Shown one piece after another: positions 45,171 to 54,512 of a stretch of DNA of 64,000 nt. Origin of the DNA: Microbacterium terregens (GTDB lineage Bacteria; Actinomycetota; Actinomycetes; Actinomycetales; Microbacteriaceae); the NCBI RefSeq assembly GCF_039534975.1, contig NZ_BAAAWH010000001.1, forward strand, positions 1,674,001-1,738,000. Reading direction: 5' to 3'. The notes under the pieces were generated by a model, which saw only the letters and a program-made list of their open reading frames with translations, was not told where the DNA came from and did no database searches. Each line of letters opens with the position of its first letter. The stretch's first letter is position 1. Made by a program: the position numbers and the translations under genes.

Positions 45171-45195
45171 CCAGCACACACTCCCGGTGTGCTGG
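45171..45195 (+). terminator. hairpin after sepF
   Basis: CCAGCACAC at 45171-45179 pairs perfectly over nine bases with GTGTGCTGG at 45187-45195. A second hairpin (GCGCAC and GTGCGC) lies just before it at about 45147-45165. There is no T-run. They could end the ftsZ-sepF transcript ahead of the yggT promoter. Confidence 0.5.
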
Positions 45196-45219
45196 CGCGC
45201 CCGCTGGTCGCGGCGCTGA

Positions 45220-45225
45220 TACAGT
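45220..45225 (+). promoter_or_regulatory. -10 element of yggT (leaderless)
   Basis: TACAGT ends six bases before the GTG at 45232, and no ribosome binding site is present. Confidence 0.5.
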
Positions 45226-45231
45226 CGTCTT

Positions 45232-45531
45232 GTGAATATCGTTGGCGCGATCGCCACGATCCTCAACAGCGTCCTCCTGCTCTATGTGCTCGTGCTGCTG
45301 GTGCGGCTCGTGCTCGACTGGATACCGTTCTTCAACCGTGAATGGCGCCCGACAGGCGCCGGCCTCGTGGCTGCGGAGCTCGTGTACACAGTCACGGACC
45401 CTCCGATCAAGCTCTTCCGCCGTTTCATCCCGCCGCTTCGCGTGGGTGGAATCGGCATCGACTTCGGTTTCACACTCACGATGCTGCTCTGCTTCGTCCT
45501 GCTCGCGGTGACGCGGACGCTCGCGGGCTAA
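45232..45531 (+). CDS. YggT-family membrane protein
   Basis: This 99-residue integral membrane protein belongs to the YggT family, with helices at about 5-25 and 75-95 and the conserved DPPIKLFRRFIPP segment between them. It sits between sepF and divIVA, the usual place. The family is linked to division or osmotic stress, but its mechanism is not known. It has its own leaderless promoter. Confidence 0.92.
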   Translation: MNIVGAIATILNSVLLLYVLVLLVRLVLDWIPFFNREWRPTGAGLVAAELVYTVTDPPIKLFRRFIPPLRVGGIGIDFGFTLTMLLCFVLLAVTRTLAG

Positions 45532-45543
45532 TTCCCGCGCGGC

Positions 45544-45549
45544 TATGCT
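45544..45549 (+). promoter_or_regulatory. probable -10 of divIVA
   Basis: TATGCT stands 78 bases upstream of divIVA and would give a leader of about 70 bases that holds a GAAAGAGG ribosome site and a small CGCCG/CGGCG hairpin. No clear -35 is seen. Confidence 0.35.
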
Positions 45550-45627
45550 TGCCTGTACGAACGCCGCAGATCGGCGGAGCGGCCCCCGACATCGGCTAGC
45601 GCCCAGACGCTCGAAAGAGGAATCACC

Positions 45628-46224
45628 ATGGCATTGACCCCCGATGACGTCGTCACCAAGCAGTTTCAGCACGTCCGGTTCAAGGAGGGTTTCGACCCCG
45701 ATGAGGTGGACGACTTCCTCGACGAGATCGTCGTGGAGTGGCGCAAGTCCATCGCCGAAGCGGACGAGCTGAGGGCCAAGCTCGCCGCCTACGAATCCGG
45801 TGCCGAGGCACCTTCCGCCCCCGTTGCGGTCATCGAGCAGGCGCCCGCCGCTCCTGTCGCCGAGGTCATCGAGGTCGGTCAGGGCAGCACTGCTCCCGCG
45901 GCCGCCAGCGCAGGCATCATCGAGCTCGCTCAGCGCCTCCACGACGAGCACGTCGCCGAGGGCATCGCCCAGCGTGACAAGCTCATCGCCGACGCGCAGG
46001 CGCAGGCGGCGACGATCGTCTCGGATGCCGAGACCAAGGGTCGCGAAGAGATCGCCCGCCTCGACAAGGAGCGCTCGATCCTCGAGAACCGCATCACCGA
46101 GCTGCGCAACTTCGAGCGGGACTACCGCGCCCAGCTGCGCGGATACATCGAGGGCAAGCTCCGCGACCTCGAGACCACGGGCACGACGTCGGGTTCCACC
46201 CCGGTGTCTGCCATCGGCCTCTAA
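45628..46224 (+). CDS. divIVA: DivIVA/Wag31 polar growth protein
   Basis: This 198-residue coiled-coil protein marks cell poles and septa and directs polar wall growth. The N-terminal lipid-binding domain is ALTPDDVVTKQFQ and FDPDEVDDFLDEIV, with a coiled coil to about residue 55, an Ala/Pro/Glu-rich linker, and a second coiled coil at about 95-185. Ser and Thr residues in the N-terminal part are typical STPK targets in actinobacteria. ATG 45628 has GAAAGAGG upstream. Confidence 0.95.
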   Translation: MALTPDDVVTKQFQHVRFKEGFDPDEVDDFLDEIVVEWRKSIAEADELRAKLAAYESGAEAPSAPVAVIEQAPAAPVAEVIEVGQGSTAPAAASAGIIELAQRLHDEHVAEGIAQRDKLIADAQAQAATIVSDAETKGREEIARLDKERSILENRITELRNFERDYRAQLRGYIEGKLRDLETTGTTSGSTPVSAIGL

Positions 46225-46233
46225 GCCGGCCTT

Positions 46234-46908
46234 TTGACAGGCCGAGCCCCCCTTCGCAAGGCGGCGGCCGGCACCATCATCGCGCTTCTCGCGGTGCTGG
46301 TGCTGGCCGCCGACCAGTTCTCGAAGTACCTCGCGATTCAGAACCTGCCGCCCCAGCAGGCGGTCGAGGTGCTGGGCGACTTCCTGAGCTTCTACCTGGT
46401 GCGCAATCCCGGTGCCGCCTTCTCGCTCGGCGAGGGCGTCACGTGGATCTTCACCATCGCTCTGGCGGCCGTGGCCGCGGTGATCGTGTGGCTGGCGGTC
46501 ACACGAGTCCGCTCCCCGTGGTGGGCGGTCGTGCTGGGGCTCCTGCTCGGCGGAGTGCTCGGCAATCTCACCGATCGCACGTTCCGCGAGCCGGGCTTCG
46601 CGGTCGGTCACGTGATCGACTTCATCAACACCCCGTGGATGTGGTTCTGGACGAACCCGGCGATCTACAACGTCGCCGACATCTTCATCGTGACGATGAT
46701 GATCGGCGTGGCACTCCTCGTGCTCGTCGGGCTGCACCTGGACGGCACCCGCGACGCGCGCAAGGACGACGAGACGCTGCTCGGCGAAGGGGATGAAGTC
46801 CCGCCCGGTGGAGGTGTCGTCGGATTCGAGGGCGAGGAATTTCCCCTGGCCGATCCGGATGCCGGTGCGCCACGGGCCCGCGAGCCACGCCGTGACGCGG
46901 ACGGCTGA
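46234..46908 (+). CDS. lspA: lipoprotein signal peptidase
   Basis: This 224-residue membrane aspartyl protease cleaves signal peptides of lipoproteins. Four transmembrane helices carry the family motifs [21 protein letters not shown] and NVADIFI, whose two aspartates are catalytic. An extra cytoplasmic C-terminal tail of about 50 acidic residues makes it longer than the usual 160-180. The start is a TTG at 46234, nine bases after divIVA. A pseudouridine synthase follows one base after the stop. Confidence 0.95.
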   Translation: MTGRAPLRKAAAGTIIALLAVLVLAADQFSKYLAIQNLPPQQAVEVLGDFLSFYLVRNPGAAFSLGEGVTWIFTIALAAVAAVIVWLAVTRVRSPWWAVVLGLLLGGVLGNLTDRTFREPGFAVGHVIDFINTPWMWFWTNPAIYNVADIFIVTMMIGVALLVLVGLHLDGTRDARKDDETLLGEGDEVPPGGGVVGFEGEEFPLADPDAGAPRAREPRRDADG

Positions 46909-46909
46909 C

Positions 46910-47830
46910 ATGGAGTCCCGGAGTCTCCCCGTGCCGGAGGGGCTGGACGGCACGCGGGTGGATGCCGCTCTGGCCAAGATGCTGGGCTTCTCGCGCACCT
47001 TCGCCGCCGAAGTGGCCGAGGCCGGTGGTGTCGCGATGGACGGCCGGGAGATGGCGAAGTCGGATCGACTGCGGGCGGGCTCGTGGCTCGAGGTGTCGTG
47101 GACGCCGAAGGAAGGCCCGCGCGTCGTCGCACTGGCCGTGCCGGACCTCGGGATCGTGTACGAGGACGACGACATCGTCGTCGTCGACAAGCCCACGGGC
47201 GTCGCCGCGCATCCCTCGCTCGGCTGGGAGGGCCCGACGGTGCTCGGAGCACTCGCGGCCGGCGGCATCCACACCGCGACGACCGGAGCCGCCGAGCGGC
47301 AGGGCATCGTCCACCGGCTCGACGTCGGGACGAGCGGGCTGATGGTCGTCGCGAAGTCCGAGGGTGCATACACCGCTCTCAAACGCGCTTTCAAGGAGCG
47401 CGAGGTCGAGAAGATCTATCACACCGTGGTGCAGGGACACCCCGATCCGCTGGCGGGGACGATCGACGCGCCCATCGGGCGGCATCCCTCGCATTCGTGG
47501 AAGTTCGCCGTCACACCCGACGGCAAAGACTCGGTCACGCACTACGAGACGCTGGAGGCGTTTCCGCGCGCGGCGTTGCTGGAGATCCACCTGGAGACCG
47601 GCAGAACTCACCAGATCCGCGTTCACATGGCCGCACACCGGCATCCGTGCGTCGGCGATCCGCTCTACGGGAGCGATCCGACCCTGGCCGCCCGGCTGGG
47701 CCTGACCCGGCAGTGGCTGCACGCGCGGGAGTTGTCGTTCGCGCACCCTGCGACCGGCGATTGGGTGACGTTCACATCCGAGTACCCGGACGATCTCGCG
47801 CACGCACTCGAGGTGCTCCGCGACGAGTAG
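46910..47830 (+). CDS. RluA-family pseudouridine synthase
   Basis: This 306-residue enzyme isomerises uridine to pseudouridine in rRNA. An N-terminal S4-like domain (about 10-70) precedes the catalytic domain with [17 protein letters not shown], in which the aspartate of RLD is catalytic, and [10 protein letters not shown] near the end. Its place beside lspA is common for RluD-type enzymes. ATG 46910 is preferred over the upstream in-frame extension, which would overlap the lspA tail. The exact rRNA site is not determined. Confidence 0.92.
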   Translation: MESRSLPVPEGLDGTRVDAALAKMLGFSRTFAAEVAEAGGVAMDGREMAKSDRLRAGSWLEVSWTPKEGPRVVALAVPDLGIVYEDDDIVVVDKPTGVAAHPSLGWEGPTVLGALAAGGIHTATTGAAERQGIVHRLDVGTSGLMVVAKSEGAYTALKRAFKEREVEKIYHTVVQGHPDPLAGTIDAPIGRHPSHSWKFAVTPDGKDSVTHYETLEAFPRAALLEIHLETGRTHQIRVHMAAHRHPCVGDPLYGSDPTLAARLGLTRQWLHARELSFAHPATGDWVTFTSEYPDDLAHALEVLRDE

Positions 47831-47840
47831 CGGCGAGGTG

Positions 47841-47877
47841 CGCGTCCGGGGTGAGACGCCGCCTCCTTCCGGACGCG
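47841..47877 (+). terminator. hairpin after the pseudouridine synthase gene
   Basis: CGCGTCCGG at 47841-47849 pairs over nine bases with CCGGACGCG at 47869-47877. There is no T-run. It lies just before the dnaE promoter. Confidence 0.4.
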
Positions 47878-47916
47878 AGTGCGGCGTGCTCGGGGCCGGT
47901 CGTCGGTGGCCGCGGG

Positions 47917-47922
47917 TAGTCT
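47917..47922 (+). promoter_or_regulatory. -10 element of dnaE (leaderless)
   Basis: TAGTCT ends six bases before the GTG at 47929, with no Shine-Dalgarno sequence between. Confidence 0.55.
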
Positions 47923-47928
47923 CGACAG

Positions 47929-50900
47929 GTGTCAGCAGATTCCTTCGTTCACCTTCATGTGCACAGTGAATACTCGATGCTCGATGGCGCGGCGCGTGTC
48001 AAACCGCTGATCGACGAAGCCACCAAGCAGGGGATGCCGGCGATCGCCGTCACCGACCACGGGAACACGTTCGGCGCCTTTGACTTCTACAAGACCGCGA
48101 CCGAGGCCGGCATCAAGCCGATCATCGGTATGGAGGCGTACGTCACGCCCGGGACGCATCGAGCAGACAAGGCGCGCGTGCGGTGGGGGAGTCCCGACCA
48201 GAACGACGACGACGTCTCGGGCTCCGGTGCGTACACGCACATGACGCTGCTGGCGGAGAGCAACGAGGGTCTGCACAACCTGTTCCGCATGTCGTCGTAC
48301 GCTTCGCTCGAGGGGTACTACTTCAAGCCGCGGATCGACCGCGAACTGCTCCAGACCTATGCCAAGGGCGTCATCGCCACCACGGGCTGCGTCGGCGGCG
48401 AAGTGCAGACCCGGCTCCGCTTGGGTCAATACGACGCGGCCAAGGCGGCGGCCGCCGAGTTCCAAGACATCTTCGGCAAGGACAACTTCTACGCCGAGGT
48501 CATGGATCACGGGATCGACATCGAGCGGCGCACGATGAGCGACCTGATGCGCCTGGCGAAGGAACTCGATCTGCCGCTCCTCGCGACCAACGACCTGCAC
48601 TACACGCATCAGCACGACGCGAAGAGCCACGCGGCGCTCCTGTGCGTGCAGTCCGGTTCGACCCTGGACGACCCCAAGCGCTTCAAATTCGAGGGTGAGG
48701 AGTTCTACCTCAAGACACCGGCGCAGATGCGGCACATCTTCCGCGACAACCCCGAGGCGTGCGACAACACACTGGCGATCGCCGAGCGGGCCGAGGTCAG
48801 CTTCGACACCAGTGCGAACTACATGCCGCGCTACCCGGTCCCCGCGGGCGAGACCGAGCAGAGCTGGTTCGTGAAGGAGGTCGAGCGGGGTCTTCACGTC
48901 CGCTATCCCGCTGGCATCTCCGCGGAGGTGCGTGCACGGGCCGACTTCGAGACCGATGTCATCGTCCAGATGGGCTTCCCGGGGTACTTCCTGGTCGTCG
49001 CCGACTTCATCAACTGGGCGAAGGAGAACCGCATCCGCGTGGGTCCCGGCCGCGGATCCGGTGCCGGTTCGATGGCCGCGTACGCGATGCGGATCACCGA
49101 CCTCGACCCGCTGCAGCACGGATTGCTCTTCGAGCGGTTCCTTAACCCCGACCGCGTGTCGATGCCCGACTTCGACATCGACTTCGACGACCGTCGCCGC
49201 GGCGAGGTGATCCAGTACGTCACCCAGAAGTACGGCGACGAGCGGGTCGCTCAGATCGTCACCTACGGCACCATCAAGGCCAAGCAGGCGCTCAAGGACG
49301 CAGGCCGTGTGCTCGGCTTCCCGTTCAGCATGGGCGAGCGGCTCACCAAAGCCATGCCGCCGGCCGTGATGGGAAAGGACATGCCACTCGAGGGCATGTT
49401 CGACACGAAGCACCCTCGATTCAAAGAGGCCTCCGAATTCCGGGCACTGATCGAGACGGACCCCGAGGCGAAGACCGTGTTCGACGCGGCCGTGGGCATC
49501 GAGAACCTCAAGAGACAGTGGGGCGTGCACGCCGCCGGCGTCATCATGTCCAGCGAGCCGCTGATCGACATCATCCCGATCATGAAGCGGGAGCAGGACG
49601 GGCAGATCGTCACGCAGTTCGACTACCCGGCGTGCGAGGCCCTCGGCCTCATCAAGATGGACTTCCTCGGGCTGCGCAACCTCACGATCATCGACGACGC
49701 GCTGGATAACATCGCCGCGAACCGTGGCGAGACGCTCGTGCTCGAGGATCTCGCCCTCGATGACGCGGACTCGTACGAGCTGCTCTCACGCGGTGACACG
49801 CTCGGGGTGTTCCAGCTCGACGGCGGGCCGATGCGCAGCCTGCTGCGGCTGATGAAGCCCGACAACTTCGAAGACATCTCGGCGGTGATCGCGCTCTACC
49901 GGCCCGGCCCCATGGGCGCGAACTCGCACATCAACTACGCGTTGCGCAAGACCAACCAGCAGGCGATCACACCGATCCACCCGGAACTCGAAGAGCCCCT
50001 CGGGAACATCCTCGACACCAGCTACGGCCTGATCATCTATCAGGAGCAGGTGATGGCGATCGCCCAGCGCGTGGCCGGATTCAGCCTCGGCCAGGCGGAC
50101 ATCCTGCGCCGCGCGATGGGAAAGAAGAAGAAGTCCGAACTGGACAAGCAGTACGAGGGCTTCCACGCGGGCATGCGCGCGAACGGATACTCGGATGCCG
50201 CGGTCAAGACGCTCTGGGACATCCTGCTTCCGTTCTCGGACTACGCGTTCAACAAGGCGCACTCCGCCGCCTACGGCCTCATCGCCTACTGGACGGCGTA
50301 CCTCAAGGCGCATTACCCCGCTGAGTACATGGCGGCGCTGCTGACCAGCGTCGGCGATGCCAAGGACAAGCTCGCGGTATATCTGAACGAGTGCCGCCGT
50401 ATGGGCATCAAGGTTCTTCCTCCCGACGTCGGCCATTCGATCCGATACTTCGCCGCCGTCGAAGAGGACATCCGTTTCGGCCTGGGCGCCGTCCGCAACG
50501 TCGGCACGAACGTGGTCGATTCCATCGTGTCCTCACGCCAGGACGAGCCGTTCGCCTCCTTCCACGACTTCCTCACGAAGGTGCCGATCCACGTCGCGAA
50601 CAAGCGCACGGTCGAGTCCCTGATCAAGGCCGGTGCGTTCGACTCACTCGGAGCGACACGCCGGGCGCTGATGGAGATCCACGAGGATGCCGCGGAGGCG
50701 GCCGTCGAAGTCAAGCGCAAAGCCGCGACCGGTGCGATCGGATTCGACTTCGACAGCCTGTACGACCAGACCGAGGAGCCGATGCCGGCGAAGGTCCCTG
50801 ATCGTCCGGAGTGGACGAAGAAGGACAAACTCGCCTTCGAGCGCGAGATGCTCGGGCTGTACGTGTCGGATCACCCGCTTGCCGGACTCGAGATCGCCCT

Positions 50901-51447
50901 CGCGAAGCACGCGTCCATCAGTATCCACGATCTTCTCGCCTCGGAGGACCTGGCCGACGGCGAGCAGGTCACCGTCGCCGGCCTGGTGACCAGCGTTCAG
51001 CATCGCGTCGCCAAATCCAGCGGCAACCCGTATGGGCTGATCACCGTCGAGGACTTCGACGGCGAGGTCACGGTGATGTTCATGGGCAAGACCTACACCG
51101 AGTTCCAGTCCATGCTGCAAGCCGATTCGATCCTCGTCGTCCGCGGCCGCATCTCCCGTCGCGACGACGGTCTCAATCTGCACGCCGTCTCGGCCGTCTC
51201 GCCGGACCTCGGTTCGGTGGACGCTTCGGGCCCCCTCGTCCTGGTCATTCCCGAGCACCGGGCCACAGAGGGACTCGTTCTCGAGCTGGCGCAGGTCCTG
51301 AATCGGCATCGAGGCTCCACAGAGGTGACCCTCCGGCTGCACAGAGGCAACGCGGCGAAGGTGTTCGACGTGCCGCACCCCGTGCGGGTGACGGCGGATC
51401 TCTACGGCGAATTGAAGGGTCTTCTGGGTCCGCAGTGCCTCGGCTGA
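47929..51447 (+). CDS. dnaE: DNA polymerase III alpha subunit
   Basis: This 1172-residue replicative polymerase has an N-terminal PHP domain (VHLHVHSEYSMLDG), a polymerase core with the catalytic motif PDFDIDFDD at about 413-420, a beta-clamp and fingers region with VGPGRGSGAGS, the helix-hairpin-helix region near VIALYRPGPMG and an OB fold near the C-terminus (VTVAGLVTSVQ). It is the DnaE1-type, not PolC and not the DnaE2 error-prone type, by length and PHP conservation. GTG 47929 follows a leaderless promoter. Confidence 0.97.
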   Translation: MSADSFVHLHVHSEYSMLDGAARVKPLIDEATKQGMPAIAVTDHGNTFGAFDFYKTATEAGIKPIIGMEAYVTPGTHRADKARVRWGSPDQNDDDVSGSGAYTHMTLLAESNEGLHNLFRMSSYASLEGYYFKPRIDRELLQTYAKGVIATTGCVGGEVQTRLRLGQYDAAKAAAAEFQDIFGKDNFYAEVMDHGIDIERRTMSDLMRLAKELDLPLLATNDLHYTHQHDAKSHAALLCVQSGSTLDDPKRFKFEGEEFYLKTPAQMRHIFRDNPEACDNTLAIAERAEVSFDTSANYMPRYPVPAGETEQSWFVKEVERGLHVRYPAGISAEVRARADFETDVIVQMGFPGYFLVVADFINWAKENRIRVGPGRGSGAGSMAAYAMRITDLDPLQHGLLFERFLNPDRVSMPDFDIDFDDRRRGEVIQYVTQKYGDERVAQIVTYGTIKAKQALKDAGRVLGFPFSMGERLTKAMPPAVMGKDMPLEGMFDTKHPRFKEASEFRALIETDPEAKTVFDAAVGIENLKRQWGVHAAGVIMSSEPLIDIIPIMKREQDGQIVTQFDYPACEALGLIKMDFLGLRNLTIIDDALDNIAANRGETLVLEDLALDDADSYELLSRGDTLGVFQLDGGPMRSLLRLMKPDNFEDISAVIALYRPGPMGANSHINYALRKTNQQAITPIHPELEEPLGNILDTSYGLIIYQEQVMAIAQRVAGFSLGQADILRRAMGKKKKSELDKQYEGFHAGMRANGYSDAAVKTLWDILLPFSDYAFNKAHSAAYGLIAYWTAYLKAHYPAEYMAALLTSVGDAKDKLAVYLNECRRMGIKVLPPDVGHSIRYFAAVEEDIRFGLGAVRNVGTNVVDSIVSSRQDEPFASFHDFLTKVPIHVANKRTVESLIKAGAFDSLGATRRALMEIHEDAAEAAVEVKRKAATGAIGFDFDSLYDQTEEPMPAKVPDRPEWTKKDKLAFEREMLGLYVSDHPLAGLEIALAKHASISIHDLLASEDLADGEQVTVAGLVTSVQHRVAKSSGNPYGLITVEDFDGEVTVMFMGKTYTEFQSMLQADSILVVRGRISRRDDGLNLHAVSAVSPDLGSVDASGPLVLVIPEHRATEGLVLELAQVLNRHRGSTEVTLRLHRGNAAKVFDVPHPVRVTADLYGELKGLLGPQCLG

Positions 51448-51577
51448 ATCCTCAGCGCGGCGATCCGCCGAGCCGGCATCGATGCCTCGCCGAGCCGTCG
51501 CAGTCTCATTGCCATCTGGCGAGCCGCCGGTAGGATCGCCTCGACGCGCGCCGCGACAGCGGCAGGAAAGGATCATC

Positions 51578-52630
51578 GTGACTGACGACCAAGTGGGCGA
51601 GAGTACTGAACCCGAGACCGTCGATACGGCGCCCGCGGAGAAGCCGCAGTACGGTGTCGGCCCCTTCTCGGTGCGGGAGGTCGCGCTCGTCGGAGTCTGG
51701 CTCATCGCCTTCGTCGTGTCGTTCTTCTCGATCGCCAGCGAGCAGGCGATGGCACAACTCCTCTTCGGCGGATCGGTATGGACCAACGGGCTGGACTGGG
51801 TCCTCACGATCGGTCTGCCGACCGTCGCCGTGTTCCTGATCGTCTTGCGGCGGTTCTCGCCCGATGGGATCCGGCGCGTGGGCTCACTCGGGATCGACCA
51901 GTTCGCGTCGGTGGCGTTCTCGGTGTCCGCCGTCGTCTGGCTGACCCTGCTGTGGCGCAACGTCGCGGTGGCTGTGGAATCCAGCGTCTGGATCTACGGC
52001 TGGGTGGTCTGGGTCGAGTTCTTCCTGATGCTCGCCGGAGTCCTGCTCACCGTCGTCGCACCCTTCATCCCCCCGCTGTCCGAAGACTTCGCCGGGCGCC
52101 GCGAAATCGCCGCGCACCGCAACGCCCGTCCGATCCGCCCGGTCGCGCCTCGGCCCGCGCGCGAACGCACGCCGACCGCGCAGACCGAGGGCAGTGATTC
52201 CGGTGCGCCGGGGGCGACCGGGTACGCCGAGACGGGCTATCCCGACTCGGTGTACGCCGACTCGCCGTACACCGACACCTCCTACGCAGACACGTCGTAC
52301 ACCGAGCCGCTGAACACCGACCAGGGCTCTGCCCCGCAGGGCTCGGCCGAGCCGGACGCATGGGCGCCGGCGCACGCGCGTGACACTTTCGAACCCGTCG
52401 AAGAAGTGTCCGAGATCACCGAGTACGAGCCGCATCCCAGCCACCAGGCGTTCTGGGCGCTTGCGCCCGAAGAGCGTGACGTGCAGGACGAGCGCGGTGT
52501 CCCGATCTTCCGCGTCGGTCCGACGGCGTGGGCGCTCGTACTCGAGGATCGCGGCGAGGTCTTCGTCGTCCGGCACGAGGACGGCCGCGTCGGCTACCTG
52601 CACGACGTGTCCGGCGTGATGCGCGGCTGA
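51578..52630 (+). CDS. four-TM membrane protein with pentapeptide repeats
   Basis: I do not recognise this 350-residue protein. The N-terminal half has about four transmembrane helices (about 25-50, 65-90, 105-130, 135-165). The cytoplasmic C-terminal half begins with a basic Pro/Arg stretch, then seven tandem xYxDx-type pentapeptides (such as [20 protein letters not shown]) and an acidic linker, and ends with a compact conserved-looking domain of about 60 residues ([26 protein letters not shown]). GTG 51578 is preceded by AAAGGA. It sits between dnaE and hisD and has no named function. Confidence 0.72.
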   Translation: MTDDQVGESTEPETVDTAPAEKPQYGVGPFSVREVALVGVWLIAFVVSFFSIASEQAMAQLLFGGSVWTNGLDWVLTIGLPTVAVFLIVLRRFSPDGIRRVGSLGIDQFASVAFSVSAVVWLTLLWRNVAVAVESSVWIYGWVVWVEFFLMLAGVLLTVVAPFIPPLSEDFAGRREIAAHRNARPIRPVAPRPARERTPTAQTEGSDSGAPGATGYAETGYPDSVYADSPYTDTSYADTSYTEPLNTDQGSAPQGSAEPDAWAPAHARDTFEPVEEVSEITEYEPHPSHQAFWALAPEERDVQDERGVPIFRVGPTAWALVLEDRGEVFVVRHEDGRVGYLHDVSGVMRG

Positions 52631-52650
52631 GAGCCCGTCGCCGTTCGCGA

Positions 52651-52656
52651 TACCGT
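52651..52656 (+). promoter_or_regulatory. -10 element of hisD (leaderless or nearly so)
   Basis: TACCGT ends six bases before the ATG at 52663. The six bases between are AAAGGA, so this could also serve as a very close ribosome site. Confidence 0.45.
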
Positions 52657-52662
52657 AAAGGA

Positions 52663-53976
52663 ATGCTCCGCACGATCGACCTCCGCGGTCGCGCCTTCTC
52701 GCCGGCTGAACTCCTCGCCGCCGTTCCGCGCGCCACCGCCGCCCGCGAAGAAGCCCTCGCCATCGCCGCGAGCCTCGTCGCGGACGTCGCCGCTCGCGGT
52801 GAAGACGCGCTGCGGGAGCAGGCCGACCGGTTCGACGCGGCCCGCGATCATGCCATCCGCGTGCCGACCGCCCATCTTGACGAAGCCTTGGCGGGCCTCG
52901 ACCCGCTCGTCCGCGCCGCGCTGGAAGAGGCGATCGCGCGCGTGCGGCTCGCGTCCGCCGCGCAGATCCCGCCCGCAACGGTCACCGAGCTCGGTCCGGG
53001 CGCGCGCGTGCTGCAGCGCTGGCAGCCGGTCCGGCGGGTCGGGCTGTACGTGCCCGGCGGCAAGGCCGTGTACCCGTCCAGCGTGGTCATGAACGTCGTG
53101 CCCGCGCAGGTGGCGGGCGTTGCGCAGATCGCGCTCGCCTCGCCTCCGCAGCGTGCGCACGACGGGAGGGTGCATCCGGTCATCCTCGCCGCCGCGCGAC
53201 TCCTCGGGGTCGAAGAGGTGTATGCCATGGGCGGCGCCGGCGCGATCGGCGCATTCGCGCACGGCGTGGCAAGCCTCGGGCTCGACCCGGTGGATGTGGT
53301 CACCGGTCCCGGAAACAACTTCGTCGCCGCCGCCAAACGCGCTGTTGCCGGCGTGGTGGGGACGGATGCCGAGGCCGGCGCCACCGAGATCCTCATCGTC
53401 GCCGACGACACCGCCGACCCCCGTCTGGTCGCCGCCGACCTCATCAGTCAGGCCGAGCACGATGAGCAAGCCTCCGCCGTGCTGGTGACGGCATCCGAGT
53501 CGCTCGCCGCAGCGGTCGCCCGCGAGATCGCACCACGCGCCGCCCGCACCCGCCACGCTGAGCGCGTCGCGGCTGCACTCTCCGGTCCCCAGTCAGCGAT
53601 CGTGCTCGTGGACGACCTGGCCGCGGCGACCGCGTTCAGCAACGCCTACGCGCCCGAGCACCTCGAACTTCATCTCGCCGCCCCCGATCCGGCCGCGTTC
53701 GTCCATGCCGGTGCGGTGTTCGTCGGGCCGGATTCACCGGTGAGTCTCGGCGACTATCTGGCCGGCAGCAACCACGTGCTGCCCACCGGCGGACAGGCGC
53801 GCTACGCCGCGGGGCTGTCGGCGGCGACGTTCCTGCGTCCGCAGCAGATCATCGAGTACGACCGCGCCGCCCTCGCGCAGGTCCGTGAGGCCGTCGTCAC
53901 GCTCGCGCAGGCAGAAGACCTGCCCGCACACGGCGAGGCCGTCGAGGCGCGCTTCGAGCCGCAGCCTCGTCCGTAG
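52663..53976 (+). CDS. hisD: histidinol dehydrogenase
   Basis: This 437-residue zinc enzyme makes the last two oxidations of histidine synthesis. Characteristic segments are [33 protein letters not shown] and [14 protein letters not shown] near the C-terminus, together with SQAEHDEQA and the HVLPTGG motif. It stands alone here, without other his genes. ATG 52663 is the conserved start (MLRTIDLRG). Confidence 0.96.
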   Translation: MLRTIDLRGRAFSPAELLAAVPRATAAREEALAIAASLVADVAARGEDALREQADRFDAARDHAIRVPTAHLDEALAGLDPLVRAALEEAIARVRLASAAQIPPATVTELGPGARVLQRWQPVRRVGLYVPGGKAVYPSSVVMNVVPAQVAGVAQIALASPPQRAHDGRVHPVILAAARLLGVEEVYAMGGAGAIGAFAHGVASLGLDPVDVVTGPGNNFVAAAKRAVAGVVGTDAEAGATEILIVADDTADPRLVAADLISQAEHDEQASAVLVTASESLAAAVAREIAPRAARTRHAERVAAALSGPQSAIVLVDDLAAATAFSNAYAPEHLELHLAAPDPAAFVHAGAVFVGPDSPVSLGDYLAGSNHVLPTGGQARYAAGLSAATFLRPQQIIEYDRAALAQVREAVVTLAQAEDLPAHGEAVEARFEPQPRP

Positions 53977-54001
53977 CGCGGTGGCGTAGTCTGTCCAGGC
54001 C

Positions 54002-54481
54002 ATGCATTGCCCGTTCTGTCGCCACCCCGATTCCCGGGTCATCGATTCGCGTACCAGCGACGATGGTCTCAGCATCCGCCGCCGCCGTCAGTGCCCGGAG
54101 TGCGGCGGGCGATTCTCCACGATCGAGACGGCGAGCCTGAACGTCATCAAGAGGTCCGGCGTCATCGAACCGTTCAGTCGCGAAAAGGTCATGTCGGGTG
54201 TCCGCAAAGCCTGCCAGGGGAGACCGGTCACCGAGGGAGACCTGGCGGTGCTGGCGCAGAAGGTCGAAGAGGCCGTGCGGCAGACCGGATCGGCGCAGGT
54301 CGACACGAACGAGATCGGGTTGGCCATTCTCGGCCCGCTGCGCGAGCTCGACGAGGTCGCGTACCTGCGTTTTGCGAGCGTCTATCAGGCGTTCGACTCG
54401 CTCGAGGACTTCGAATCGGCGATCGGACAGCTCCGTGACGATCACGCCCGGGTCGAGACGGCGGCTCCCGCAGAATCCTGA
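54002..54481 (+). CDS. nrdR: transcriptional repressor NrdR
   Basis: This 159-residue repressor of ribonucleotide reductase genes has an N-terminal zinc ribbon with Cys3, Cys6, Cys31 and Cys34 and a C-terminal ATP-cone (about 46-136) that senses dATP. Length is normal. ATG 54002 is at the conserved start MHCPFC. TAGTCT at 53987-53992 is a possible -10. The next gene pyrD starts 31 bases on. Confidence 0.96.
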   Translation: MHCPFCRHPDSRVIDSRTSDDGLSIRRRRQCPECGGRFSTIETASLNVIKRSGVIEPFSREKVMSGVRKACQGRPVTEGDLAVLAQKVEEAVRQTGSAQVDTNEIGLAILGPLRELDEVAYLRFASVYQAFDSLEDFESAIGQLRDDHARVETAAPAES

Positions 54482-54512
54482 CGGACCGCCGCAAGCCGAT
54501 AGCCTGGGGGCG

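Noticed and set aside
45013..47394. Minus-strand open frame of about 790 codons across yggT, divIVA and lspA
   Set aside because: It crosses three well-supported genes on the other strand and contains no recognisable domain.
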